A stretch of DNA of 64,000 nucleotides from QUBU01 sp014337915 (GTDB lineage Bacteria; Pseudomonadota; Gammaproteobacteria; Steroidobacterales; GCA-2729495), in the NCBI GenBank assembly GCA_030263395.1, contig SZOW01000006.1, positions 107,880 through 171,879 of the forward strand. Reading direction: 5' to 3'. Within the stretch, counting starts at the first letter, position 1. Each line of letters starts with the position of its first letter. This document shows, in pieces, positions 32,601 to 40,506 of this stretch. The notes below the pieces were generated by a model. The model had not been told where the DNA came from, ran no database searches, and saw only the letters and a list, made by a program, of their open reading frames with translations. Position numbers and translations under genes: made by a program.

Positions 32601-35401
32601 CCATCATCGTCGAGGAGCTGCCGCTGCCGGAGGTCATCGAGCTCACGGCTGAACTGCCCGCCGCCAGCGAACTGGCCGAGTTCGTCGAACCGGTCGAGCC
32701 TGGTGATTCCAACGAGCCAGTCGAACCGATCGAGCCAGTCGAACCGATCGAGCCAGTCGAACCGATCGAGCCAATCGAGCCAGTCGAGCCGGTCGAACCC
32801 CCTGCGACCGCCGCGCCTGCATCCGCAGCTCCCGCGTTGCCCTATGACCCCGAGATCGCGGCGATCTTCGCCGAGGAGGCGGCCGAGTTGCTGGAGTCCG
32901 CCGATGCCGCCGTCGCCCGCCTGGCAGAGAACCGCGGCGGGGCCGGCGACGAGCAGGCGATGGCCGACCTGCAGCGTTACCTGCACACGCTGAAGGGCGG
33001 CGCCCGCATGGCCGGACTCGGCATCATGGGCGCCTTCAGCCACGACCTGGAGACGCTGCTTATCCGGGTCGGGGAAGGCCTGATCCCGCGCAGCCCGGCG
33101 TTCAGCGAGCTGCTGCAGGCGAGCCTCGACGAACTGCATCGCCTGCGCGAGGATGTCATGACGGGCGAGCAGCAGCGGCTGGCCCCGCAGCTGGCAGCGC
33201 GGGTGCGCGCAGCGCTGTCCGCGGAAGAGGCCCCATCCGTGGTGCCGGCGCCGAGCATGCCTGTGCCGCCACCTCCAGCGGAGATGGCGCCGGCCACGCC
33301 GGCTGCGCCGGTCCTGCCGGAAGCAGCGCATCCCGAGGCGCTGGCGGAGGTACCGCCCGCAGCTGCGGCAGCGCCGCCGGTCGAGCCGGAACCCGAGCCC
33401 GCCCCGGTCGTGCCACTGGTTGCGCCGGAACCGGAGCCGGTGCCCGCGCCGGCACTGCCCGAAATCAGTCTGCCGGCCCTCGAGCGTATCAGCGAGCTGG
33501 CGCGCGAGCTCGAGCAGCCCGCCGCCGCGCAGGCCGGCCGGGTCCCGCTGGCCGCGGAGGCGGCGGAATCCACGGCGGCGCGCCTGCCGGCCGCCGAGCG
33601 CCGCGAGACCGCACGCGTGGATTCGCTGCTGCTCGACCAGCTGCTCAACAATGCGGGCGAGATCAGCATCTTCCAGTCGCGGCTCAGCCAGCAGGTGAAC
33701 CTGATCCAGTTCAACCTCGAGGAGCTCGGTGCGACCGTGGTGCGCCTGCGCGAGCAGCTGCGCAAGCTGGAGCTGGAGACCGAGGCGCAGATCCTCTTCC
33801 GCCACCAGGACGACGGCGGCGGCCGCGGTGACTTCGACCCGCTGGAACTCGACCGCTATTCGACCATCCAGCAGCTGTCGCGCAGCCTGGCGGAAACGAC
33901 CACCGACGTGAACAGCCTCAAGGACCTGCTGCAGAACATGGCGCGGGACACCGAAGCACTGCTGGTGCAGCAGGCGCGCACGGCGACCGAGTTGCAGGAT
34001 GGCCTGATGCGCACCCGCATGGTGCCGTTCCACCAGCACGGCCCGCGCCTGGCGCGCCTGGTGCGCCAGACCGCCATGGAGGTCGGCAAACGTGCCGAGC
34101 TGCAGATGCAGGGCGGCGGCGAGCTGGACCGCCAGGTGCTGGAGCGCATGCTTGGGCCGTTCGAGCACATGCTGCGCAATGCGGTGGTGCACGGCATCGA
34201 GTTGCCCGCGGAGCGCGAGGCGGCCGGCAAGCCAGCGACCGGCAGCATCTTCATCAACCTGCGCCGCGACGGCTCCGAGGCCGTGGTGGAGATCGCCGAC
34301 GATGGCCGCGGCATCGACGTCGCCGCCGTGCGCCGCAAGGCTGCGGACCTGGGTTTCATCGAGCCTGGTACCGCGGTGAGCGACGAGGAGGCCATGCAGT
34401 TCATCCTGCGCCCTGGCTTCAGCACCGCTGACCGGCTGACCCAGGCGGCGGGCCGCGGCATCGGCATGGACGTGGTCACCAGCGAGGTGGCCAAGCTCGG
34501 CGGCTCGCTGCGCATCGGCTCGGTGGCGGGCCGCGGCACGACCTTCACCATCCGCCTGCCATTCACGCTCGCGGTCACCCAGGCATTGATCGTGCGCTGC
34601 GGCGCCGAGCTCTATGCCATGCCGCTGCCCACCGTGGAAGGCGTCATTCGCCTGTCACGCAGCGAGCTGCTGGCGCGGCTCGGCACCCCGCAGCCGGTCA
34701 TCGACTACGGCGGCCAGTCCTACCAGTTCCGCCACCTGGGCGAGTTCCTCGGCCTCGGGCCGGCACGCATCCCGGAGGAGCAGAGTCGGGTATCGGTGAT
34801 CCTGGTGCGGGCCGCGGAGCATTCCACGGCGCTCATCGCCGACGAGATGCTCGACAGCCGCGAAATCGTCGTCAAGCCGGTGGGACCGCAGCTCGCCACC
34901 ATCCGTGGTATTGCCGGCGCCACCATCCTCGGCGATGGCCGCATCGCCGTGATCCTCGACATGGGCATCCTGGTGCGCACCCTGCGCCCCGGCGCCACGC
35001 TGCGGGCGCCGGTAGTGGAGGCTCCCGCACGGGGGCCACTCGCGCTGGTGGTGGACGACTCCATCACCATGCGCCGCGTGACCCAGCGGCTGCTGGAGCG
35101 CAACGGTTTCCGCGTGGTCACCGCAAAGGACGGTCTGGAGGCCATCGGCGTGCTGCAGGACCACCGGCCCGACATCATCCTGCTCGATGTCGAGATGCCG
35201 CGCATGGACGGCTACGAATTCGCGAAGCATGTGCGCAACAACGCCGACACCGCCACCGTGCCCATCGTGATGATCACCTCGCGGGTGAGCGACAAGCACA
35301 AGGCACGCGCCATCGAGGTGGGCGTCAACGACTACCTCGGCAAGCCCTATCAGGAGCGCGCGCTGCTGGAAGCGGTGCGCCACCAGTTGCAGCAGGCCTG
35401 A
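29648..35401 (+). CDS. chpA: Hybrid chemotaxis kinase ChpA (CheA with several Hpt domains and REC)
   Basis: A 1917-residue multidomain histidine kinase. An N-terminal helical domain carries an Hpt-like LLHTARG (His49). Three clear Hpt domains have phospho-His at about 675 (FHTLKGSGRM), 873 (CHTLDGSF) and 1113 (LHTLKGGARM). Between them lie Pro/Glu-rich linkers. The CheA core follows: dimerisation LLDQLLNNAGEISIFQSRL, N-box MLRNAVVHG (Asn1511), G boxes EIADDGRGID and AAGRGIGMDVV, then a CheW-like domain and a C-terminal receiver (phospho-Asp at 1847 in LLDVEMPRMDG). P. aeruginosa ChpA is longer with more Hpt-type modules. It sits directly after pilJ and before chpC. Confidence 0.94.
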   Translation: MNTAIPQASLQIVSDELAVTLNDARVVLEQFAEGDGGSQALERVASLLHTARGVLRMTETHGASLLAEEMEQTCAYLARLKRRDGGAEEPLEALMRSAVQLPAYVERVLNGGRDIPLVLLPLLNDLRAARGRPLLSESTLLLLNVGGDPRATSQLPRARPDGEDLMRLAGELRPRFQLALLGWIRGDEPEASLRQMAGVVERLESAAATEQVHHLWWVAAGIIEVLLDGGLETSVSLKRLMGQVDREMKRLRTLGEAQFAKVPPTELVNNLLYYVARSRSSGPRATAIRAAFNLSELVPGDAQVEEARQSLSAPSVKLMQTVAQAIREDLGRVKDVLDIFVRTGMERVEELAPQLELLKKIGDTLGVLGLGDLREAVQTRREELQELISHGRRPQESALVGIAAALLGVEDRLEADLIGMIAPRAGEPVAAAADTPRETGADLSQVTPAVMRECLVNLARVKEAITQITDRGGDAAAMDAVPEQLQGITAGLLMLGKERAAGVVGGLQRAIRGVLGQGQGRAERVRLDRLADATVALEYYLETLQAGRSEPHYMLDNAERCLEGLAQAAPVEGAEAALEHAAGLDAAETVAAAPAGHEATQVIPGPAMLPPAATRPPPAPTVVFSGGPERLDPELLELFIEEAREEISGIARAFAAWERDDADGNSLASLRRAFHTLKGSGRMVGADLIGEFCWKVELLLNRVINGTVQRSPQLMGTLQDCVSLLPSLLEQLEVGAAPATDLKPLLARVQALAEPQAAATGDAEEGTGAAAVAAQPAQPPRLVAVAGTDIQQPAAPLQPESTAPAAPELEPEPEPEPEPVAATATAGGMDPVLLDIFTREVGGHLAMLRRFVAHCDEAAPPYAVTEELHRSCHTLDGSFAMARVGLGQPLTEALNALVSMAYRRPARLPAGAVVTLRDAASRIEALLAYLAEPWRPAPETADLEQRLSDHIAALEHPPQEPLERTGELTGVQPEPESMAPPADDSIIVEELPLPEVIELTAELPAASELAEFVEPVEPGDSNEPVEPIEPVEPIEPVEPIEPIEPVEPVEPPATAAPASAAPALPYDPEIAAIFAEEAAELLESADAAVARLAENRGGAGDEQAMADLQRYLHTLKGGARMAGLGIMGAFSHDLETLLIRVGEGLIPRSPAFSELLQASLDELHRLREDVMTGEQQRLAPQLAARVRAALSAEEAPSVVPAPSMPVPPPPAEMAPATPAAPVLPEAAHPEALAEVPPAAAAAPPVEPEPEPAPVVPLVAPEPEPVPAPALPEISLPALERISELARELEQPAAAQAGRVPLAAEAAESTAARLPAAERRETARVDSLLLDQLLNNAGEISIFQSRLSQQVNLIQFNLEELGATVVRLREQLRKLELETEAQILFRHQDDGGGRGDFDPLELDRYSTIQQLSRSLAETTTDVNSLKDLLQNMARDTEALLVQQARTATELQDGLMRTRMVPFHQHGPRLARLVRQTAMEVGKRAELQMQGGGELDRQVLERMLGPFEHMLRNAVVHGIELPAEREAAGKPATGSIFINLRRDGSEAVVEIADDGRGIDVAAVRRKAADLGFIEPGTAVSDEEAMQFILRPGFSTADRLTQAAGRGIGMDVVTSEVAKLGGSLRIGSVAGRGTTFTIRLPFTLAVTQALIVRCGAELYAMPLPTVEGVIRLSRSELLARLGTPQPVIDYGGQSYQFRHLGEFLGLGPARIPEEQSRVSVILVRAAEHSTALIADEMLDSREIVVKPVGPQLATIRGIAGATILGDGRIAVILDMGILVRTLRPGATLRAPVVEAPARGPLALVVDDSITMRRVTQRLLERNGFRVVTAKDGLEAIGVLQDHRPDIILLDVEMPRMDGYEFAKHVRNNADTATVPIVMITSRVSDKHKARAIEVGVNDYLGKPYQERALLEAVRHQLQQA
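32714..32793 (+). repeat. 18-bp in-frame tandem repeat inside chpA
   Basis: Unit GAGCCAGTCGAACCGATC at 32714, 32732 and 32750 in perfect copies, then degenerate 9-bp half-units to about 32793. It encodes EPVEPI repeats in a linker before the third clear Hpt domain. Being a multiple of 3, changes in copy number would only alter linker length, as in phase-variable or strain-variable tandem repeats. Confidence 0.9.
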
Positions 35402-35402
35402 C

Positions 35403-35906
35403 ATGAACAGCCAGACGGCCCCGCGCAGCGCCATCGACGAGATCTACTGCCAGCTGATCCCGCTGCGCCAGCTGCGCCTCATCGTTCCGCGCAGCTGCAT
35501 CGCCGAGGTGATCCGCTATGCGCCGCCCGTGCGCGAGGCCCAGGCACCCGGCTGGTTCCGCGGGCTGGTGCCGTGGACGACGCTGCGCGTACCGGTGGTC
35601 TCGTTCGAGGAGCTCTGCGGGCGGGAGGCTGGCGAGCCGGGCGGCCGCACCCGCATCGCCATCGTCAATGCCATGTCCGGCCGCCTCGATACCGGCTACT
35701 ACGGCATCCTCACCGAGGGCTTCCCGCAGCTGGTGCGCGTCAATCGTGAGGTGATGCAACCGGACGAGCGCCAGGCCTGGCCGGCCGAGGGGCCGGTGGT
35801 CTGCCAGATCCGCATGATCAACGAGTATCCGCTGATCCCTGACCTGGAGCGCGTCGAGGAACTGCTGCACGCCTGCCTGGATCGCTCGGCCCGCCGGCTG
35901 TCCTGA
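35403..35906 (+). CDS. chpC: CheW-like protein ChpC
   Basis: A 167-residue CheW-fold protein that starts one base after the ChpA stop. It shows VREAQAPGWFRGLVPWTTLRVPVVSFEEL, like the CheW middle, and a long second half (YGILTEGFPQLVRVNREVMQP). In Pseudomonas, ChpC is a second CheW linking receptors to ChpA. It closes the cluster. The usual pilK (CheR-type) and chpB (CheB-type) genes are not seen. Confidence 0.82.
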   Translation: MNSQTAPRSAIDEIYCQLIPLRQLRLIVPRSCIAEVIRYAPPVREAQAPGWFRGLVPWTTLRVPVVSFEELCGREAGEPGGRTRIAIVNAMSGRLDTGYYGILTEGFPQLVRVNREVMQPDERQAWPAEGPVVCQIRMINEYPLIPDLERVEELLHACLDRSARRLS

Positions 35907-36003
35907 GGCTGCGGCCGCCGGCGGCCAGCGGCAATTCGCAACCGCTCGCCGGGTGCTTTCTGGTAGGCTGCGCGCTAACCAGACGGCAAGAGCCGGGCGA
36001 CCC

Positions 36004-36645
36004 ATGCAGATCTTCTCGCGCCTCATGCCCCATGAGGGGCGCTTCTTCGACCTGTTCAACCAGCACGCGGCTCTCGTGGCCGAGGGCGGCGCCGCGGTCT
36101 CCGAGCTGCTGCAGGGATTCAGCGACGCCCAGGGCTGCAATGGGCGCATCACGCGCATCGGCGAGATCGAGCATGCGGCTGACCGCGTGACCCGCGAAAC
36201 CACCGCGCTGCTGCACAAGACCTTCGTCACGCCCTTCGACCGCGACGACATCCACCGCCTGATCTCGCGCATGGACGACATCCTCGACCTGATCCAGGAC
36301 GCGGCCGAATCGCTCATGCTCTACGACGTCAAGCAGCTGCCACCCGAGGCGGCGCACCTGGCGGACCTGGTGAAGATCTGCTGCGAGCGCGTGCAGGCCG
36401 CCGTGCGCCTGATGTCCTCGATGGAGAACGCCCCGTCCATCCTCATGCTCTGCCAGGAGATCGACGGGCTGGAGTCCGACGCCGACCGGGTCATGCGCGG
36501 TGCCATCTCCAGGCTGTTCCGCGAGGAGCCCGACGTGCGCCAGGTCATCAAGCTGCAGGCGGTCTACGAACTGCTGGAGACGGCGACGGACCGCTGCCAG
36601 GATGTCGCCGACATCATCGAGGGCGTGGTTCTCGAGAACGGCTGA
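36004..36645 (+). CDS. DUF47 family protein, partner of phosphate transporter Pit
   Basis: A 213-residue all-helical protein of the PhoU-like DUF47/TIGR00153 family, with LMPHEGRFFDLFNQHA near the start and ALLHKTFVTPFDRDDIHRLISRMDDILDLIQDA in the middle, both signatures. These proteins accompany PitA-type transporters and are needed for proper activity. The next gene starts 3 bp after its stop. Start at ATG 36004 (MQIFSRLMPHEG); the frame to 35953 is rejected. Confidence 0.93.
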   Translation: MQIFSRLMPHEGRFFDLFNQHAALVAEGGAAVSELLQGFSDAQGCNGRITRIGEIEHAADRVTRETTALLHKTFVTPFDRDDIHRLISRMDDILDLIQDAAESLMLYDVKQLPPEAAHLADLVKICCERVQAAVRLMSSMENAPSILMLCQEIDGLESDADRVMRGAISRLFREEPDVRQVIKLQAVYELLETATDRCQDVADIIEGVVLENG

Positions 36646-36647
36646 CC

Positions 36648-37652
36648 GTGGAAGTCCAGATCACGTTCAACACCCTGGCGATGCTGGTCGCCATCGCGCT
36701 GGTCTTCGACTTCATGAACGGCTTCCACGATGCCGCTAACTCCATTGCCACGGTGGTGTCCACCGGCGTGCTGAAGCCGCACCAGGCGGTGGCCTGGGCG
36801 GCGCTGTTCAATTTCCTCGCTATTGCCATCTTCGAGCTGAAGGTGGCGGCCATGGTGGGCAAGGGCATCGTCGAGCCCGGCTTCGTCGACTACCACGTGA
36901 TCTTCGGCGCGCTGGTGGGCGCGATCAGCTGGAGCGTCATCACCTGGTACTACGGCATTCCGTCGAGTTCCTCCCACGCGCTGATCGGCGGCATGATCGG
37001 CGCCGTGGTCAGCAAGGCCGGTGTCGAGGCGCTGCTGCTGCCGGGCATCCTCAAGGTCGGCATTTTCATTCTTGCCGCGCCGCTCATCGGCTTCGTCTGG
37101 AGCGCGCTGCTCATCACGGTGGTCTCCTGGATATGCTTCCGCTCGGCGCCGCACCGCGTGGACCGCATTTTCCGCCGCCTGCAGCTGGTGTCGTCGGCCC
37201 TCTACAGCCTGGGCCACGGCAGCAACGACGCGCAGAAGACCATGGGTATCATCTGGCTGCTGCTGATTGCCGCTGGCGATGCCACCCGTGACCACCTGCC
37301 GATGTGGGTGATCGTCAGCTGCTACCTGACCATCGGCACCGGCACGCTCTTCGGCGGTTGGCGCATCGTCAAGACCATGGGCCAGCGCATCACCAAGATC
37401 AAGCCGGTGGGCGGCTTCTCCGCCGAGACCGGTGGCGCCATGGCGTTGTTCCTCGCCTCCGGCTTTGGCATCCCGGTATCCACTACGCATACCATCACCG
37501 GTGCCATCATTGGCGTCGGTTCGGCGCAGCGCGGATTTTCCGCGGTGCGCTGGGGCGTGGCGGGCAACATCGTCATCGCCTGGGTGCTCACCATCCCGGC
37601 CTCGGCGCTGATCGCGGCCATTGCCTGGTGGCTGGGACGCTTCATCATCTAG
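36648..37652 (+). CDS. pitA: Inorganic phosphate transporter, PiT family
   Basis: A 334-residue membrane protein with about ten helices. The PiT signatures are FMNGFHDAANSIATVVSTG near the start and LGHGSNDAQKTMG and GFGIPVSTTHTITGAIIGVG in the second half. It imports phosphate with protons and metal phosphates. GTG start 36648 follows the DUF47 gene by 2 bp. Shorter than E. coli PitA (about 500 residues) and like the compact form coupled to DUF47. Confidence 0.94.
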   Translation: MEVQITFNTLAMLVAIALVFDFMNGFHDAANSIATVVSTGVLKPHQAVAWAALFNFLAIAIFELKVAAMVGKGIVEPGFVDYHVIFGALVGAISWSVITWYYGIPSSSSHALIGGMIGAVVSKAGVEALLLPGILKVGIFILAAPLIGFVWSALLITVVSWICFRSAPHRVDRIFRRLQLVSSALYSLGHGSNDAQKTMGIIWLLLIAAGDATRDHLPMWVIVSCYLTIGTGTLFGGWRIVKTMGQRITKIKPVGGFSAETGGAMALFLASGFGIPVSTTHTITGAIIGVGSAQRGFSAVRWGVAGNIVIAWVLTIPASALIAAIAWWLGRFII

Positions 37653-37679
37653 TCCTGCTGTCAACAAGGGAGCTGGTCC

Positions 37680-38420
37680 ATGAGCCTTTCCACATTGTTG
37701 CCTGGTCTTCTGCATCGGCGCTGCCAGTCGGTGGTAGCGGGTTTGCTGGCAGCCGCGGTGCTCGCTGCCTGCGCACCGCCTGCGCCGCCGCCGGACGCAA
37801 AATCTGCCGGCGAACAGGCAGCTGCCGCGCCGATTGCTGCCCCCGCAGGCCGCTACGCACTGGATCCGGACCATGCCACGCTGGAGTTCCGCGTCCGTCA
37901 CCTCGGCCTGGCCGACTACGTGGCCCGCTTCACGCGCATCCAGGCCAGCCTGCAGCTCGATCCGGCAAACCTGGCGGCGTCCTCGATCGAGCTGACGGTC
38001 GACCCGGTCTCGATACGCACCGACTATGCCGGTGACTACCAGGCCGCCGTGCCGGGTTCGCCCTATAAGAGCTTCGACGAAGCGCTGGCGCAGAGTCCCA
38101 AGTACTTCAATGCCGGCCAGTACCCGCAGATCAGCTTCAGGTCCACCAGGGTCGAGGAAACCGCGCCGGGCCAGCTGCGCGTGAGCGGTGACCTGAGCAT
38201 GCTCGGCAAGACCCTGCCGGTCACACTCGAGGCGGTCGTGACCGGATCCGCGGCCCAGCATCCATTCCTCGGGCGCGGCGCGATCGGCTTCTCGGTCACG
38301 GGCGGCTTCGACCGTTCGGCCTTCGGCATGACCGAGCTGCTGAAACCGCCGCTGGTCGCTGACGCGGTGGCAGTCCGGTTCGACGGCGAGTTCCACCAGG
38401 AAGTCGCAGCGGCGCCATGA
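37680..38420 (+). CDS. YceI family lipoprotein
   Basis: A 246-residue YceI-domain protein with a lipoprotein signal ending AAAVLAAC. The lipocalin-like YceI domain starts GRYALDPDHATLEFRVRHLGLADYV and ends FHQEVAAAP; conserved FxxSxFGM is seen as FDRSAFGM. YceI proteins bind polyisoprenoid-type lipids (quinone-like). It is a tethered periplasmic form and overlaps by 4 bp (ATGA) with a cytochrome b561-YceI fusion, so the two likely act together. Confidence 0.88.
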   Translation: MSLSTLLPGLLHRRCQSVVAGLLAAAVLAACAPPAPPPDAKSAGEQAAAAPIAAPAGRYALDPDHATLEFRVRHLGLADYVARFTRIQASLQLDPANLAASSIELTVDPVSIRTDYAGDYQAAVPGSPYKSFDEALAQSPKYFNAGQYPQISFRSTRVEETAPGQLRVSGDLSMLGKTLPVTLEAVVTGSAAQHPFLGRGAIGFSVTGGFDRSAFGMTELLKPPLVADAVAVRFDGEFHQEVAAAP

Positions 38421-39664
38421 ACGCGCGCGCGGCGCAATACTCCGCCGTCGCCATCCTGCTGCACTGGGCGATCGCTGCCGCCATCGTCGGCAATGTGGCG
38501 CTCGGCTGGTGGATGCACCGGGGCATCGACGTACCGGAGACGGCAGCGCGCGCCATCGCCGTGTTCCAGGTCCACAAGTCGCTGGGGCTGACCGTGCTGG
38601 CGCTGAGCCTGCTGCGACTCGCCTGGCGCCTGCGGCACCCGCCGCCGCCCATGCCGATGGCGGCGCCGGCCTGGGAGCGGGTCGCGGCCCGGCTGACGCA
38701 TGCTGCGTTCTATGTCCTGATGCTGGCGATTCCGTTCAGCGGCTGGCTGTACGCCTCGGCGCAATGGCGCGGGACGGCACCGCTCAACGTGCCGACGCTG
38801 TGGTTCGGCCTGTTCCAGGTGCCGCACCTGTTCGGTCTCGACCAGGCAGCGCAGGGCACACGCGCCGCGGTCGCGGGAATCACCCTGGAAACGCACGAAT
38901 GGCTGGCCTGGGGCGCCATTGCGCTGCTGGCGCTGCACGTGGGTGCCGCCCTGAAGCACCAGCTGGGCGATCGCGATGTCGTGCTGTCGCGTATGCTGCC
39001 GCTGGCCCCCGCTCCCGGTGGCCGGCCGCAGCCGCGCGAGTGGCCGCGCAGCATCGCGCTCTGGCTGGGCAGCGCTGCCATCGTCCTGGCCGCGGTTGCC
39101 GTCGGCTGGGCCGTGGTGAAGCCGCCGGCGGCGGTACCCGCGGAAGCGAGCGCAATCGGCGACCTGCCGGGCGGCAACTGGTCGGTCGATCCGGGCAGCG
39201 AGATCCGCTTCTCCGGAGCCCATGCCGGCATGCCGTTCGACGGCCGCTTCACGCGCTGGCGTGCCGGCATCCGCTTCGATCCCGCGGACCTGGCCAGTGC
39301 GAGCGTGACCGCCGAGATCGAGACGGCCTCCGCGCGCGACGGCAACCCGCTGCATGAGGAAACGCTGCCGCAGCCCGAGTGGTTCGATGCCGGGAGGCAT
39401 CCGCTGGCCAGGTTTCGCAGCACTGGCATCCAGCCGCGCGGCGACGGGCGGTTCGAACTCGCCGGCACACTGACCATCAAGGATCGGGAGCTGGTGCTGG
39501 AGCCGCTGACGCTCGCGGTGGACGGCGGGCGGCTGACGATCACCGGCAGCGTCACGATCCTGCGCCGCGATGCCGACCTCGGCATGGAGTCCGACCCCGC
39601 TGCCGCCTATGTTTCGGCCGCCATCCCGGTAGTGGTGCAGCTGCAGGCGCTACGCCGTCCCTGA
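38417..39664 (+). CDS. Cytochrome b561 fused to a YceI domain
   Basis: A 415-residue fusion. Residues 1-190 are a bacterial cytochrome b561 with four membrane segments and likely haem-ligand histidines H16, H53, H160 and H174. Another membrane span (about 205-225) leads to a periplasmic YceI domain (about 250-410). Such fusions are known in proteobacteria and probably couple electron transfer to the lipid- or quinone-binding YceI domain. The preceding gene gives a separate YceI lipoprotein in the same transcript. Confidence 0.88.
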   Translation: MNARAAQYSAVAILLHWAIAAAIVGNVALGWWMHRGIDVPETAARAIAVFQVHKSLGLTVLALSLLRLAWRLRHPPPPMPMAAPAWERVAARLTHAAFYVLMLAIPFSGWLYASAQWRGTAPLNVPTLWFGLFQVPHLFGLDQAAQGTRAAVAGITLETHEWLAWGAIALLALHVGAALKHQLGDRDVVLSRMLPLAPAPGGRPQPREWPRSIALWLGSAAIVLAAVAVGWAVVKPPAAVPAEASAIGDLPGGNWSVDPGSEIRFSGAHAGMPFDGRFTRWRAGIRFDPADLASASVTAEIETASARDGNPLHEETLPQPEWFDAGRHPLARFRSTGIQPRGDGRFELAGTLTIKDRELVLEPLTLAVDGGRLTITGSVTILRRDADLGMESDPAAAYVSAAIPVVVQLQALRRP

Positions 39665-39717
39665 CGGCCGGGCCACCTCGGCCAGGCCTGCGACTGCGAC
39701 CGGAGCAGCAGGGAGCC

Positions 39718-40443
39718 TCAGCCGAGATCGCCCGCCAGGAGCTGCAGCACCGCCAGCGCCGCCAGCGGTGCGGTCTCGGTACGCAGGATGCGTGGCCCCA
39801 GCCGCAGGCGGCGGAAGCCGAAATCCGCGGCGAGCCGGACTTCTGCCTCGGTGAGGCCGCCCTCGGGGCCCACCAGCAGCGCCACCGGTCCCACGGGCTG
39901 CCCCAAGGCCGCGAAGGACTCACCGCCGGGATCCAGTTGCAGGCAGGTCGCATAGCCGGAAATCGCCGGCACCAGCATTTCCAGCGTCCCGGGTTCGGCA
40001 ACCTCGGGGATACGGCTGCGGCCGCTCTGTTCGGCCGCCGCCACGGCGACGCGTTGCCAGTGCTCGCGCTTGCGCTGCGCCCCGGGCTCGTCGAGGCGCA
40101 CCACGCTGCGCGACGCCAGCAGGGGCTGGATGCGCGCCACGCCCAGTTCGGTGGCCTTCTGGATCACGGTGTCCATGCGCGGCCCGCGGGAAATGCCCTG
40201 GAACAGCGTGACCGCCAGCGGCGATTCGACGTCGACCGCATGGCCCGCCCCGATCCGCAGCTCCACCGCGTCGCGCTGGAGGCCGCTGACCTCGGCTTCG
40301 AAATCCATGCCCGAGCCATCGAACACCAGCAGGCGGTCGCCCCGGCGCAGCCTGAGGACGCGCAGCACGTGGTTGGCAGCATCGCCGCCCAGCGTAGCCG
40401 TGGTGCCAGGGCCCAGGCGTTTCTCGGAGTAGATACGGCGCAT
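39718..40443 (-). CDS. rsmE: 16S rRNA m3U1498 methyltransferase
   Basis: A 241-residue SPOUT-class methyltransferase that modifies U1498 in helix 44 of 16S rRNA. Motifs: HVLRVLRLRRGD, GISRGPRMDTVIQKATELGV, AAAEQSGRSRIPEV, and the knot LLVGPEGGLTEAEV with LGPRILRTETAPLAAL. The start ATG 40443 lies close to a GGGGACAGTTTACTCAACT repeat copy, and no clear ribosome-binding site precedes it. Diverges from ampD. Confidence 0.95.
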   Translation of the reverse strand: MRRIYSEKRLGPGTTATLGGDAANHVLRVLRLRRGDRLLVFDGSGMDFEAEVSGLQRDAVELRIGAGHAVDVESPLAVTLFQGISRGPRMDTVIQKATELGVARIQPLLASRSVVRLDEPGAQRKREHWQRVAVAAAEQSGRSRIPEVAEPGTLEMLVPAISGYATCLQLDPGGESFAALGQPVGPVALLVGPEGGLTEAEVRLAADFGFRRLRLGPRILRTETAPLAALAVLQLLAGDLG

Positions 40444-40448
40444 ATTTC

Positions 40449-40467
40449 GGGGACAGTTTACTCAACT
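40449..40467. repeat. Dispersed GGGGACAGTTTACTCAACT copy
   Basis: A solitary 19-base copy of the core found in the inverted-repeat element at 20678-20802, without the TTAA flank. It lies in the short space between the divergent starts of rsmE and ampD. It may be a decayed element or the remnant of an imprecise excision. Confidence 0.8.
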
Positions 40468-40506
40468 GCCGGAACCGGCCGGCAGGCGCTGTGTAGAATC
40501 ACGCGC

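Noticed and set aside
32714..32793. Short repeats that might suggest a CRISPR array
   Set aside because: The units are contiguous, in frame and inside a coding linker, with no spacers.
32249..34192. A 647-codon minus-strand frame within chpA
   Set aside because: Repetitive Leu/Arg/Gln-rich antisense translation of a confirmed gene.
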